A stretch of 64,000 bases of DNA from Nocardia ignorata NBRC 108230 (lineage in GTDB: Bacteria; Actinomycetota; Actinomycetes; Mycobacteriales; Mycobacteriaceae): positions 62,001 through 126,000 of the forward strand of contig NZ_BDBI01000023.1 of NCBI RefSeq assembly GCF_001612905.1, written 5' to 3'. Positions 9,607 through 17,677 of this stretch are shown here, in pieces (within the stretch, counting starts at the first letter, position 1; every line of letters starts with the position of its first letter). The position numbers were made by a program, and so were the translations under genes. Below the pieces are notes generated by a model that saw only the letters and a program-made list of their open reading frames with translations, searched no databases and was not told the origin of the DNA.

Positions 9607-9660
9607 CCGGAGGGCGGTTCTCGATTCGCGGTTGTCCCAGCTCGCACTACACTTCGGTCG

Positions 9661-10524
9661 GTGAGCAAGTGGACTACCGCTGACCTATCCGACCAGACCG
9701 GCCGCACTGTCATCGTGACCGGCGCCAACAGCGGTCTCGGCGCCGCCACCGCGCGGGCGCTGTCCGCGAAAGGCGCGCGGGTGATCCTGGCCTGCCGCGA
9801 TACGGCCAAGGCCGAGCAGGTGGCGAGCGAGTTTCCGGGGGAGACCCAGGTGCGTGAGCTCGATCTGGCCGACCTGAACTCGGTGCGCGCTTTCGCCGAG
9901 TCGATCGAGCGGGTCGACGTGCTGATCAACAACGCGGGCGTGATGGCGCTGCCGCTGCGCCGCACCGCCGACGGTTTCGAAATGCAGTTCGGCACAAATC
10001 ATCTCGGACACTTCGCGCTCACCAACCTGCTGCTCGACCGGATCGCCGACCGGGTGGTCACCGTGTCGAGCAACGCGCACCGCATCGGCCGCATCGACCT
10101 GACCGACCCCAACTGGGAGCAGCGCCGCTACGACCGCTGGCGCGCCTACGGCCAGTCCAAGCTGGCCAATCTGCTGTTCGCCACCGAACTGCAGCGCCGG
10201 CTGGCCGGTGAGGGGTCGTCGGTGCTCTCGGTGGCCGCGCACCCTGGTTACGCCGCGACCGAACTCATGTCGCACACCGAATCGGTGCAGGAAGTCTTCA
10301 TGTGGCTCGGCAACCGGATGTTCGCGCAGAGCCCCGCTCAGGGCGCCCTGCCCACGCTGTTCGCCGCCACCGCCGACGTGGAGCCCGGCGGGTTCTACGG
10401 TCCCGACGGCCTGTTCGGCCTGTGGGGCTACCCGGCGCCGTGCGCGATGGCCGCGCCCGCGCACGATCGCGCCGTCGCCGCCGAACTCTGGGAGCTGTCG
10501 GAGAAGCTGTGCGGTCTGCTCTGA
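9661..10524 (+). CDS. Short-chain dehydrogenase/reductase
   Basis: An NAD(P)-dependent oxidoreductase of the classical SDR family, 287 residues. It has the Rossmann motif TGANSGLG near the N-terminus, NNAGVM, a Ser in TVSSNAHR and the catalytic YGQSK (YxxxK). The organisation resembles the retinol-dehydrogenase/WW-oxidoreductase-like group often found in actinobacteria. The substrate cannot be told from sequence. It uses a GTG start 54 bases after the NRPS stop, on the same strand. A role in siderophore synthesis is not supported, and it could belong to a separate unit. Confidence 0.85.
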   Translation: MSKWTTADLSDQTGRTVIVTGANSGLGAATARALSAKGARVILACRDTAKAEQVASEFPGETQVRELDLADLNSVRAFAESIERVDVLINNAGVMALPLRRTADGFEMQFGTNHLGHFALTNLLLDRIADRVVTVSSNAHRIGRIDLTDPNWEQRRYDRWRAYGQSKLANLLFATELQRRLAGEGSSVLSVAAHPGYAATELMSHTESVQEVFMWLGNRMFAQSPAQGALPTLFAATADVEPGGFYGPDGLFGLWGYPAPCAMAAPAHDRAVAAELWELSEKLCGLL

Positions 10525-10542
10525 GGTGATCGCGATCACCCA

Positions 10543-10569
10543 TGTCACACTCCGGCGCCGTGCGTCGTC
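10543..10569 (+). promoter_or_regulatory. Candidate ECF41-type promoter (TGTCACA-N16-CGTC)
   Basis: TGTCACA (10543-10549) is followed 16 bases later by CGTC (10566-10569), with another CGTC three bases earlier. This matches the ECF41 sigma signature as I recall it. The predicted transcript would start about 25-30 bases before the ATG at 10604. The downstream gene is a carboxymuconolactone-decarboxylase-like protein, a class repeatedly linked to ECF41 sigma factors, and an ECF41-type sigma gene lies at 18375. Confidence 0.55.
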
Positions 10570-10603
10570 GTAGAGGTGTATTCCACCCGACGAAGGAGTG
10601 ATC

Positions 10604-11074
10604 ATGGAAGCGCGTTTCGACCTCTACAACAACCCCGTCGCCATCAGCTTCGTGAAGCGGCTGCAGACCGCGGCCAAGGTGATCGACGGCTCGCCGCTGC
10701 CGAAGGCCACCCATGAGCTGGTGAAGATCCGCGCGTCGCAGATCAACGGGTGCAGCTTCTGCGTCGACATGCACACCAAGGACGCCGCGCACATGGGCGA
10801 ATCCTCGGTGCGGATCAACCTGGTCGCGGCGTGGCGCGAGGCCAACGTGTTCACCGAGGCGGAGCGGGCCGCGCTCGCCCTCACCGAGGAGGCGACCCGT
10901 GTCGCCGACGGCGGCCAGGTCACCGACGACACCTGGGCCCAGGTCCGCAAGCACTACGACGACGACCAGATCGCCGCGTTGATCGCCGCCATCGCGACGA
11001 TCAACGCCTGGAACCGGCTCAATGCCATCGCCCACACCCCGGCGGGCGACTACGTGGCAGGCCAGTTCGGCTGA
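10604..11074 (+). CDS. Carboxymuconolactone decarboxylase / AhpD-like protein
   Basis: Small all-helical protein of the CMD/AhpD fold, 156 residues. It carries the redox-active motif NGCSFCVDMHTKDA (CxxC followed by His), typical of alkylhydroperoxidase AhpD-core proteins, so peroxidase-like or disulfide chemistry is more likely than true decarboxylation. ATG 10604 is preferred over GTG 10598 because AGGAG (10594-10598) lies five bases upstream. It is convergent with the NmrA-like gene, with a gap of 12 bases. The ECF41-like promoter upstream suggests control by that class of sigma factor. Confidence 0.85.
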   Translation: MEARFDLYNNPVAISFVKRLQTAAKVIDGSPLPKATHELVKIRASQINGCSFCVDMHTKDAAHMGESSVRINLVAAWREANVFTEAERAALALTEEATRVADGGQVTDDTWAQVRKHYDDDQIAALIAAIATINAWNRLNAIAHTPAGDYVAGQFG

Positions 11075-11086
11075 GAATCCGGGCGC

Positions 11087-11890
11087 TCAGGCGAATCGGT
11101 GCCCGTATTCGGCCGTCCACTGCGCGAAGGTGCGCGCTGGGCGGCCGAGCACGTTTTCGACCGTCGGGTCGACGGTGCGGGACTCCGGGCTCGACTCGGC
11201 GTACCAGCCGATCACGTATTCGGCATCCGCCCGCGACACCCCGGTCGCCGTCAGCCGTTCGATCGCCTGCTCATGGCTGATGGTCGCGAACGCGATCTCC
11301 CTGCCGGCGGCCTCGGCGAGTACGGCCAACCGTTCCTGCGGCGTGAGCGCCCGCGGGCCGGTGAGGTTGTAGGCGCGCCCGGCGTGCCCGTCCTCGAGCA
11401 AAGCGACCGCGGACACCGCACCGATATCGGCCTCGTGCACCAGCGCGCTCGGATGCGCGTACGGCTCGCGCACCACGCCCTCGGCCCGGATCGAATCGGC
11501 CCAGGTGAGCGTGTTCGACATGAACTCCTGTGGTTCCAGCCGCGTCCATTCCACGCCGGAACGTTCGATCGCCTGCTCGACGGGACCGACGCCGCCACCC
11601 CAGACCACCGTGATGCGCCGTACGCCCGCCGCCACCGCCCGGTCGACGAGTTCCTGGCCCACCTCGGTCAGACCCGCCGTCACGGTCACGTGCAATCGGT
11701 CGACACCGCTCCAGTCGAGCGTGCCCGGCTCGGTGTGCGTTCCGCCGACCAGTTCCACCTCGAGACCGAGGAGTGCGCGTGCCCTTTCGGTATCGCGGGT
11801 GAGTGCCTTGACCTTTTCGCCGCGCTCGACGAGTTCACGAACCACCTGGCGCCCGGTATTGCCGGTCGCGCCCGTAACCAGTGTTGTCAC
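11087..11890 (-). CDS. NmrA-like NAD(P)-binding oxidoreductase/epimerase family protein
   Basis: Atypical SDR of the NmrA / NAD(P)H azoreductase-like group, 267 residues. It starts with the Rossmann motif TLVTGATGNTGRQVV, then RELVERGEKVKALTR for the NADP phosphate. It lacks an obvious YxxxK, which fits NmrA-like sensor or quinone-reductase types. GTG 11890 is chosen with GGAAAGGAAA upstream. The longer in-frame start at 11917 would overlap the promoter -10 and is unlikely. The gene appears to be driven by a MerR-type promoter, so it may respond to a small molecule or to redox stress. Confidence 0.8.
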   Translation of the reverse strand: MTTLVTGATGNTGRQVVRELVERGEKVKALTRDTERARALLGLEVELVGGTHTEPGTLDWSGVDRLHVTVTAGLTEVGQELVDRAVAAGVRRITVVWGGGVGPVEQAIERSGVEWTRLEPQEFMSNTLTWADSIRAEGVVREPYAHPSALVHEADIGAVSAVALLEDGHAGRAYNLTGPRALTPQERLAVLAEAAGREIAFATISHEQAIERLTATGVSRADAEYVIGWYAESSPESRTVDPTVENVLGRPARTFAQWTAEYGHRFA

Positions 11891-11915
11891 AGTCGATTTC
11901 CTTTCCTCGGCACCC

Positions 11916-11946
11916 ACGCTAGGAACTCAACAGAGGTTGAGGTCAA
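11916..11946 (-). promoter_or_regulatory. MerR-family-type promoter with 19-bp spacer
   Basis: On the minus strand TTGACC (11941-11946) and TAGCGT (11916-11921) are separated by exactly 19 bp. The spacer centres on the dyad CTCAAC-N4-GTTGAG (11926-11941). A lengthened spacer with a central dyad is the hallmark of promoters untwisted by MerR-family activators. No merR gene lies in this window. Confidence 0.65.
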
Positions 11947-12027
11947 TCGGCGCAGCGGTGTGATCGTGCGCACTTCGGGCAACCACGCGCGGGTCCGCGA
12001 CGTTTCACCGGTGGTACAGTCCACGGC

Positions 12028-12096
12028 ATGCAGCGCGCATATTTCTGGTTTAGCGAGCCGGCCCTGGGTGGGCCGGTCTGCGACCCTGCGCGCTGA
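12028..12096 (+). CDS. Aromatic leader peptide for DAHP synthase attenuation (22 aa)
   Basis: A short frame, ATG 12028 to TGA 12096, encodes a 22-residue peptide with four consecutive aromatic residues, Tyr-Phe-Trp-Phe, at codons 5-8. It ends 89 bases before a DAHP synthase gene, the entry step of aromatic amino-acid synthesis. Such a run is the signature of a ribosome-stalling leader peptide that senses charged tRNAs for Tyr, Phe and Trp. A leader peptide upstream of a DAHP synthase gene has been reported in Corynebacterium glutamicum, so the principle is known. The downstream RNA can form alternative hairpins, described separately. No strong Shine-Dalgarno is visible, so leaderless translation is possible. 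Confidence 0.7.
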   Translation: MQRAYFWFSEPALGGPVCDPAR

Positions 12097-12181
12097 CTTC
12101 CTCCACCCCGAGCCGGATACCTGACCGGCTCGACGGGTAGCGAAATTTCCGTGGGTCGGCCTTCAACCGAAAAGGACCCAC
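12054..12181 (+). promoter_or_regulatory. Predicted attenuator RNA upstream of DAHP synthase
   Basis: The octamer CGAGCCGG occurs twice: at 12054-12061, right after the aromatic leader codons, and at 12109-12116. Either copy can pair with CCGGCTCG at 12125-12132. An early hairpin, CCGGCC/GGCCGG (12058-12063 with 12071-12076), competes for the first copy. A last hairpin, GTGGGTC/GACCCAC (12151-12157 with 12175-12181), traps part of the AAAGGA Shine-Dalgarno (12171-12176). There is no U-tract, which suggests translational rather than transcriptional attenuation. Confidence 0.6.
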
Positions 12182-12185
12182 ATTC

Positions 12186-13274
12186 ATGACCACCGCAGTT
12201 GACGTAGACGCGCGGCACTCCGATCTCGACGATCAGCGCACCCTCAGCGTGAGCCCCCTTCGCTCGCCCGCCGAGGTCCGCCTCGTGCACCCCATCACCG
12301 ACGAGCTGGCCGACACCGTGCGCTCGGGTCGCAAAGCCACCGTCGACGTGCTCAAAGGCGACGACGACCGCCTGATGGTGATCGTCGGCCCGTGCTCGGT
12401 GCACGACCCCGTCGCCGCCCTCGACTACGCCCGCAAGCTCGCCGCCAAGGCCGAGGAACTCGGCGACCGGCTGCACATCGTCATGCGCGTGTACTTCGAG
12501 AAGCCGCGCACCACGCTGGGCTGGAAGGGTCTGATCAACGACCCGCACCTGGACGGTTCGTTCGACGTGAACACCGGCCTCGGTATCGGCCGCAAGGTGC
12601 TCGTCGACATCACCGCCCTCGGCCTGCCGGTGGCGTGTGAGTTCCTCGACCCGATCACCCCGCAGTACATCGCGGACCTGGTCTCCTACGGCGCGATCGG
12701 CGCGCGCACCGCCGCCAGCCAGGTGCACCGTCAGCTGTCCTCGGCGCTGTCGATGCCGGTGGGCATCAAGAACGGCACCGACGGTGACGTGCAGGTCGCG
12801 GTCGACGGTGTGCGTGCCGCCGCCGCCAGCCACGTGTTCCCCGGCACCGATCTCGACGGCCGTTCGGCGCTGATCCGCACCTCGGGCAACCCGGACTGCC
12901 ACGTCATCCTGCGCGGTGGCAGCAACGGCACCAACTACGACGCCGCCTCCGTCGCCGAGGCCAAGCTGCGCCTCGAGAAGTCGTCGCTGCCCCAGCGCGT
13001 GGTGGTCGACGCCAGCCACGGCAACAGCAACAAGGACCACAACCGTCAGGTCGACGTCGTCACCGATATCGCGACCCGGCTCGCCGCCGGCGAGCAGGGC
13101 GTGGTCGGTGTGATGCTCGAGTCGTTCCTCGTCGCGGGCCGCCAGGACCTCACCCTCGGCAAGGCTACCGAGCTCACCTACGGCCAGTCCATCACCGATG
13201 CCTGCATCGACTGGGAGACCACCGCCACGCAGCTCGACCGCCTGGCGCAGGCTGTCGAAACCCGGCGCGGCTGA
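12186..13274 (+). CDS. 3-deoxy-7-phosphoheptulonate synthase, type I (DAHP synthase)
   Basis: Condenses phosphoenolpyruvate and erythrose-4-phosphate to DAHP, the first committed step of the shikimate pathway. The 362-residue protein is the AroF/G/H (type I alpha) form. Motifs include IVGPCSVHDP, MRVYFEKPRTTLGWKGLIND, GARTAASQVHRQ, GIKNGTDG, ILRGGSNGTNYD and DASHGNSNKDH. Many mycobacteria rely on a type II enzyme, so the type here is worth noting. It starts at ATG 12186 after AAAGGA. Regulation by an aromatic leader peptide is strongly suggested upstream, and feedback inhibition by an aromatic amino acid is expected for the family. A strong terminator follows. Confidence 0.95.
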   Translation: MTTAVDVDARHSDLDDQRTLSVSPLRSPAEVRLVHPITDELADTVRSGRKATVDVLKGDDDRLMVIVGPCSVHDPVAALDYARKLAAKAEELGDRLHIVMRVYFEKPRTTLGWKGLINDPHLDGSFDVNTGLGIGRKVLVDITALGLPVACEFLDPITPQYIADLVSYGAIGARTAASQVHRQLSSALSMPVGIKNGTDGDVQVAVDGVRAAAASHVFPGTDLDGRSALIRTSGNPDCHVILRGGSNGTNYDAASVAEAKLRLEKSSLPQRVVVDASHGNSNKDHNRQVDVVTDIATRLAAGEQGVVGVMLESFLVAGRQDLTLGKATELTYGQSITDACIDWETTATQLDRLAQAVETRRG

Positions 13275-13289
13275 ATTCGCTGCACACTC

Positions 13290-13324
13290 GTGGCCCCGGA
13301 AACCCCGGGGCCACAGTGCTTTTA
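13290..13324 (+). terminator. Rho-independent terminator after DAHP synthase
   Basis: Perfect 10-bp stem GTGGCCCCGG / CCGGGGCCAC (13290-13299 and 13305-13314) with a five-base loop, followed by CTTTTATT. It ends the DAHP synthase transcript and may also serve the convergent LysE gene. Confidence 0.8.
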
Positions 13325-13939
13325 TTGGTTCTGCAAGGCGAGTCTGCCCGCGAGGGCCACGAACGACGCGCCGAACACGCGCCGCATCCATGTCACCACG
13401 GCCGGGCGCGACAGGATGTGGGACCGCACCGCCGCCGCGGCCGCGCCGTAGAGCGCGAACACGACGAATGTCGCCAGCATGAACACCCCGCTCAGTTCGA
13501 GCATGCGCGCCAACGCGTTCGGGGTACCCGTCGGCACGAACTGCGGCAGGAACGCGAAGAAGAAGATCGTCAGCTTCGGGTTGAGGATATTGAGCAGGAT
13601 CGCCGAGGTGATCATCTTGCGCGCCGACGGCGCGGCACCGGACTCCGCCTCCGGGAGCGACAGCGCGCCCTTGTCGCGGAAGGTGTTCCACGCCATGTAC
13701 AGCAGATACGCCACCCCGAGGTACTTCAAGGTCTGGAACGCCACCGCGCTGGCGTTGAGGACCGCCGCCAGCCCGGTGATGGCGGCGATCATGTGCGGGA
13801 TGATGCCGAGTGTGCAGCCGAAGGACGCGATCACGCTGGCCCGGACGCCGCGCGCCAGGCCCGCCGCGAGCGTGAACAGCACCCCGGTGCCCGGCGTGGC
13901 GACGATGACGAGCGTGGTCAACGCGAACTCGATGCTCAT
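13322..13939 (-). CDS. LysE/RhtB family exporter
   Basis: Inner-membrane exporter of amino acids or related metabolites, 205 residues with about six hydrophobic segments. The N-terminal block MSIEFALTTLVIVATPGTGVLF holds the family's ATPG signature, and ILLNILNPKLTIFFFAFLPQFV is the second conserved block. ATG 13939 starts right at the first membrane segment, as expected. It is convergent with the DAHP synthase gene; export of an aromatic compound is a possibility only from that position. A second LysE-type gene lies at 21685-22329. Confidence 0.88.
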   Translation of the reverse strand: MSIEFALTTLVIVATPGTGVLFTLAAGLARGVRASVIASFGCTLGIIPHMIAAITGLAAVLNASAVAFQTLKYLGVAYLLYMAWNTFRDKGALSLPEAESGAAPSARKMITSAILLNILNPKLTIFFFAFLPQFVPTGTPNALARMLELSGVFMLATFVVFALYGAAAAAVRSHILSRPAVVTWMRRVFGASFVALAGRLALQNQ

Positions 13940-14026
13940 CTCCCGCAGGCTAGCCAGTTCCGGCCCTGTTCGGAACAGGCAGTCTCAGTGGTGCGCGATG
14001 TGGGCGGGTCGGCAGACTGTTCGCTG

Positions 14027-16801
14027 ATGAGACTTCCCGAACTTCCCGATCTTCCGGTGCGGCCCGCGCTGGGGGAGATCACGCGCACTCTGGCCGATCG
14101 GGGTGTCGCGGTGCTGGTCGCGCCACCGGGCACCGGGAAGACGACGCTGGTCCCGCTGGCCTTGGCTGCGGACGAATACGTGGGGTCGGGGAGGGCGGTG
14201 CCGTCGGCTGCGACGGCGGGCGGTGGGCGGGTTGTGGTGGCCGAACCGCGGCGGTTGGCGGCGCGGGCGGCAGCCGCGCGCATGGCCGGATTGCTCGGGG
14301 AACGGGTCGGGGAGACCGTCGGGTATGCGGTCCGTGGGGATCGCAAAATGGGGCCGCGTACACGGATCGAGGTGGTGACCTCCGGTCTGCTGGTCCGGCG
14401 GTTGCAGCAGGACCCGGAGCTCGCGGGGGTCGGCACGGTGATCCTCGACGAGTGCCACGAGCGGCACCTCGACGCCGATCTGCTGCTTGCCCTGCTGCTC
14501 GACGCGCGGTCCGGTTTGAGACCAGACCTGAAGGTGCTCGCGACCTCCGCGACCGTCGCGGCCGATCGCCTCGCCGAGCTGCTCGGTGGCGGCGATCAGG
14601 CGCCGGTGCTGGAGGTACGGGGGCGGACGTATCCGGTGGAGGTCGGATATGTGCCCGCAGCGCCTCGGGAACGGGTCGAGGGGCATGTCGCGCGGGTGAC
14701 GCGGATCGCCTTGGCCGAGTCCGACGGGGACGTGCTGGTCTTTCTGCCGGGTGTCGGCGAGATCAACCGGGCGGCCGCGCTTCTGCGTGATCTCGATGTG
14801 GATGTCGTGCCGTTGCACGGTCGGCTGGCCGGGGCGGCGCAGGACAGTGCGCTACGGCCGGGTGCGCGTCGGCGGGTCGTATTGTCCACTGCCGTAGCAG
14901 AATCCAGTCTCACCGTGCCCGGAGTGCGTGCCGTCGTCGACTCCGGATTGTCGCGGGTGTCGCGGGTCGACCATCGGCGTGGGCTGTCCGGCCTTGCGAC
15001 AGTGCGTGTTTCGGCCGCGGTCGCCGAACAGCGTGCCGGGCGCGCCGGTCGTGAGGCGCCCGGTCGTGCCTGGCGTTGCTGGCCCGAATACGAACACCAC
15101 ACCCTGCCCGCCTACCCCGACCCGGAGATCCGCACCGCCGAATTGACCCGCCTCGCACTGGAATTGGCCTGCTGGGGCACCCCCGACGGTTCCGCCCTCG
15201 CCTGGTGGGACGCCCCACCCGAAGGCGCGCTCGCCGCCGCCCGTACCGTCCTGCACGCCCTCGGCGCCCTCGACGGCAACGACCACATCACCGCCCGCGG
15301 CCGCGCCATGGCCACCCTCGGCCTACACCCCCGCCTGGCTCGCGCCCTCCTCGACGGCGCCGCCCACCTCGGCCCGAAACTCGCCGCCGAAATGGTCGCC
15401 CTGATGGACGACGACACCCTCGCCCCCGGCACAGACGCCACCGCGGCCCTGCGCACCCTCCGCACTGAACGTCCACCCCGCTGGACCCGAGAGGTCGCCC
15501 GCCTCACCCGCCTCGTCGGCGAATCCGGTGGCTCGGCCGTGCCGGGCGAGAGCGCTTATGGCGCAATCGCATCGGGCGCGGAGACCGGCGGCGCGGCGCT
15601 GGTCGGCGAGGAAAGCCGTTCTGCGGCGACATCGTTCGATGTCCGAGCCAAGGCGGGATCGCCAGGTGATGGTCGCGCTGAGGGCAGTTCGCCTGTGGGG
15701 AGCCATGGTGATCGGCAGGCGGACGCGAGGCGTGGCAGTGGCGGCCCGGGTGCGGGGAGGCGTGACTCGGCCGGGTCGGGTGCGGGGAGGCATGACTCGG
15801 CCGGGGCGGGTGTGGAGGTGCTCGAAGAAGGGGTGGCGTTGATGATCGCGTTGGCGCAGCCGGAGCGGTTGGCGCGGCGGCGGGGGAGTGGGTCGGGGTC
15901 GTATTTGATGGCGGGTGGGACGGCGGTTTCGTTGCCTGCGGGGTCCGGGCTGGTGGCGGCGGAGTGGTTGGCTGTTGCGGTGGCGGATCGGGATCCGGGG
16001 CGTGCGGAGGGCCGAATTCGGCTGGCGGCCACCGCTTCTGAGGATTTAGCGCGGGAGGCGGCGCCTGGGCTGGTCAGCCTGCGGGAGGAGGTGCGCTGGG
16101 ACGGCGGGGATGTGATCGCGCGGCGGGTCGAGCGGTTGGGTGCGATCGTGCTGTCCGAAAAGCCGCTGCGTGAACCGGATTCGGCGTTGGTGGGCTCGGC
16201 GTTGCGGGAAGGACTGCGCGCCGAAGGGGTTGGTCTGCTCCGCTGGTCCGACGACGCGCGCAACCTGCGTGATCGCCTCGCCTTCCTGCACCGCACGCTC
16301 GGCACACCATGGCCCGATGTCGACGACGACGCCCTCCTCACCGACCTCGACTCCTGGCTCGGCCCCGAACTCGCCACCGCCCGTCGCCGCGCCGACCTCG
16401 CCCGCATCGATGCGGGTACCGCCCTGCGCCGCCTCCTGCCCTGGCCCGAAGCCGCCCGCCTCGACGACCTGGCCCCCGAGCGCCTCGAGGTCCCCTCGGG
16501 CAGCCGCGTCCGCGTCGACTACAGCGCCGACCAGCCGGTCCTCGCGGTGAAGGTCCAGGAAATCTTCGGCTGGACCACCCCACCGACCCTCGCCGACGGC
16601 CGCGCCACTCTCCTCCTGCACCTGCTCTCCCCAGCCCAGCGCCCCGTAGCCGTCACCGCCGACCTCCCCTCCTTCTGGCAAACCGGCTGGCCCCAGGTTC
16701 GCGCCGACCTCCGCGGCCGCTACCCCAAACACGCCTGGCCCGAAGACCCCACCCGAACCCCCGCCCACCGAGGCACCGCCCGCCGCCTCCGCCCCACCTG
16801 A
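14027..16801 (+). CDS. hrpB: ATP-dependent helicase HrpB
   Basis: DEAH/RHA-type helicase, 924 residues, presumed RNA helicase of unclear role in bacteria. It has Walker A APPGTGKTT (residues 32-40), motif II ILDECHERH, SAT motif ATSATV, the helicase C domain with STAVAESSLTVPGV and QRAGRAGR, then the HrpB C-terminal region ending in LLLHLLSPAQRPVAVTADLPSFW. ATG 14027 sits just before the conserved start. Between about 15530 and 15840 the protein has a Gly/Ser/Ala/Arg-rich insertion. It includes two 30-bp tandem units (15751-15780 and 15781-15810, two mismatches), giving a 10-residue repeat. The insertion separates the helicase core from the C-terminal domain. Confidence 0.92.
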   Translation: MRLPELPDLPVRPALGEITRTLADRGVAVLVAPPGTGKTTLVPLALAADEYVGSGRAVPSAATAGGGRVVVAEPRRLAARAAAARMAGLLGERVGETVGYAVRGDRKMGPRTRIEVVTSGLLVRRLQQDPELAGVGTVILDECHERHLDADLLLALLLDARSGLRPDLKVLATSATVAADRLAELLGGGDQAPVLEVRGRTYPVEVGYVPAAPRERVEGHVARVTRIALAESDGDVLVFLPGVGEINRAAALLRDLDVDVVPLHGRLAGAAQDSALRPGARRRVVLSTAVAESSLTVPGVRAVVDSGLSRVSRVDHRRGLSGLATVRVSAAVAEQRAGRAGREAPGRAWRCWPEYEHHTLPAYPDPEIRTAELTRLALELACWGTPDGSALAWWDAPPEGALAAARTVLHALGALDGNDHITARGRAMATLGLHPRLARALLDGAAHLGPKLAAEMVALMDDDTLAPGTDATAALRTLRTERPPRWTREVARLTRLVGESGGSAVPGESAYGAIASGAETGGAALVGEESRSAATSFDVRAKAGSPGDGRAEGSSPVGSHGDRQADARRGSGGPGAGRRDSAGSGAGRHDSAGAGVEVLEEGVALMIALAQPERLARRRGSGSGSYLMAGGTAVSLPAGSGLVAAEWLAVAVADRDPGRAEGRIRLAATASEDLAREAAPGLVSLREEVRWDGGDVIARRVERLGAIVLSEKPLREPDSALVGSALREGLRAEGVGLLRWSDDARNLRDRLAFLHRTLGTPWPDVDDDALLTDLDSWLGPELATARRRADLARIDAGTALRRLLPWPEAARLDDLAPERLEVPSGSRVRVDYSADQPVLAVKVQEIFGWTTPPTLADGRATLLLHLLSPAQRPVAVTADLPSFWQTGWPQVRADLRGRYPKHAWPEDPTRTPAHRGTARRLRPT

Positions 16802-16874
16802 CCACCCTCGAGACCGGCGCCTGTCCCGCCTGCCCTCGCTCCAGGCCAGCGGCCACCCATCGATCTGGACATGT

Positions 16875-16935
16875 GATCACCACGCTCTGATGGCGGCATC
16901 GACCGAGAAGTGAGCGCCACCAGAGCGTGGTGATC
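16875..16935. terminator. Bidirectional terminator-like hairpin
   Basis: Long inverted repeat between convergent hrpB and a methyltransferase gene: 14-bp outer arms GATCACCACGCTCT / AGAGCGTGGTGATC (16875-16888 and 16922-16935), a two-base mismatch, then TGGCG/CGCCA. The loop is 19 bases. There is no strong U-tract. Confidence 0.55.
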
Positions 16936-16940
16936 TTGGT

Positions 16941-17483
16941 TCAGCGGGTGGGGGCGAGGTGGACGGCGAGGAGGTCGCCCGAGGTGGTGGGTTCGCAGGT
17001 GAAGCCGGCGGCGGCGCAGCGGTCGGCGAGGCGGGTGGTGGCGGGTTTCGGGGAGGTGGGGGTGTCGGTGGGGGTGCCGTAGCCGTAGCAGAGCCAGAGG
17101 CGGGCGGTGGGGGACAGGCAGGTGCGGAGCGTTGCCCAGGCCTGGGGCGCGGGGGAGGTCCAGAAGAGGTTGACGTTGACCGCGTAGATCAGGTCGAACT
17201 GTTCGCCGGGATCGAGTTCGGCGAGCAGGCGGGCCGGTGCGATCTTTCCGATCTCGCCCTCCACCAACCGGATTCGGCCTGCCGCGATCTGGTCGGCACA
17301 CCGCTGCCGGGCTCGCGCCAGCGCGGTCGCCGAACGCTCCACGCCGACGATCCGCCCGTCGCCGATCCGCTCCGCCATCCGTGCCAACGACGCGCCGTTA
17401 CCGGGCCCTATTTCGAGGACCTGCTCACCGGCCCGCACTCCCATGACGTCGGCGAACCACTCGAACCGCGCCTCATCAGCCAC
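16941..17483 (-). CDS. Class I SAM-dependent methyltransferase
   Basis: 180 residues with the SAM-binding motif I VLEIGPGNGASLARMAERI, an acidic residue at the end of strand 2 (IVGVERS), and a later FDLIYAVNVNLFW block. It belongs to the Methyltransf_11/25-like group; substrate unknown. GTG 17483 is chosen because AAAGGGG lies upstream and the fold begins soon after (VADEARFEWFADVMG). A longer frame to 17582 is possible. It stands alone between a convergent helicase and an acetyltransferase gene. Confidence 0.8.
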   Translation of the reverse strand: MADEARFEWFADVMGVRAGEQVLEIGPGNGASLARMAERIGDGRIVGVERSATALARARQRCADQIAAGRIRLVEGEIGKIAPARLLAELDPGEQFDLIYAVNVNLFWTSPAPQAWATLRTCLSPTARLWLCYGYGTPTDTPTSPKPATTRLADRCAAAGFTCEPTTSGDLLAVHLAPTR

Positions 17484-17677
17484 TATCGCGCCCCTTTCTC
17501 CGCGTTCACCAGCCAGGACTGATCGTGGCACGGCTCGCACGTGCGAGGGGCCACCATCGCCGAGCCTGCCCTCCGGGCACAACCTGTGGTGCGGAAGTAC
17601 ATCCTGCTTGGTTCACGCATACGGCTCGGCGAGAGCGGCTGCGTTTCCGACTCGCGACAGGATCGCCGAGACCTGGC

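Noticed and set aside
12015..12020. TACAGT as the -10 of the leader transcript
   Set aside because: No acceptable -35 at the right distance, and it lies too close to the leader ATG to be convincing alone.
11942..13691. Minus-strand open frame across DAHP synthase
   Set aside because: Shadow of the DAHP synthase and of the LysE gene; no motifs.
13316..14026. Upstream extension of the HrpB frame
   Set aside because: The 237-codon extension runs antisense over the LysE gene and is Arg/Gln/His-rich; the conserved helicase start is at 14027.
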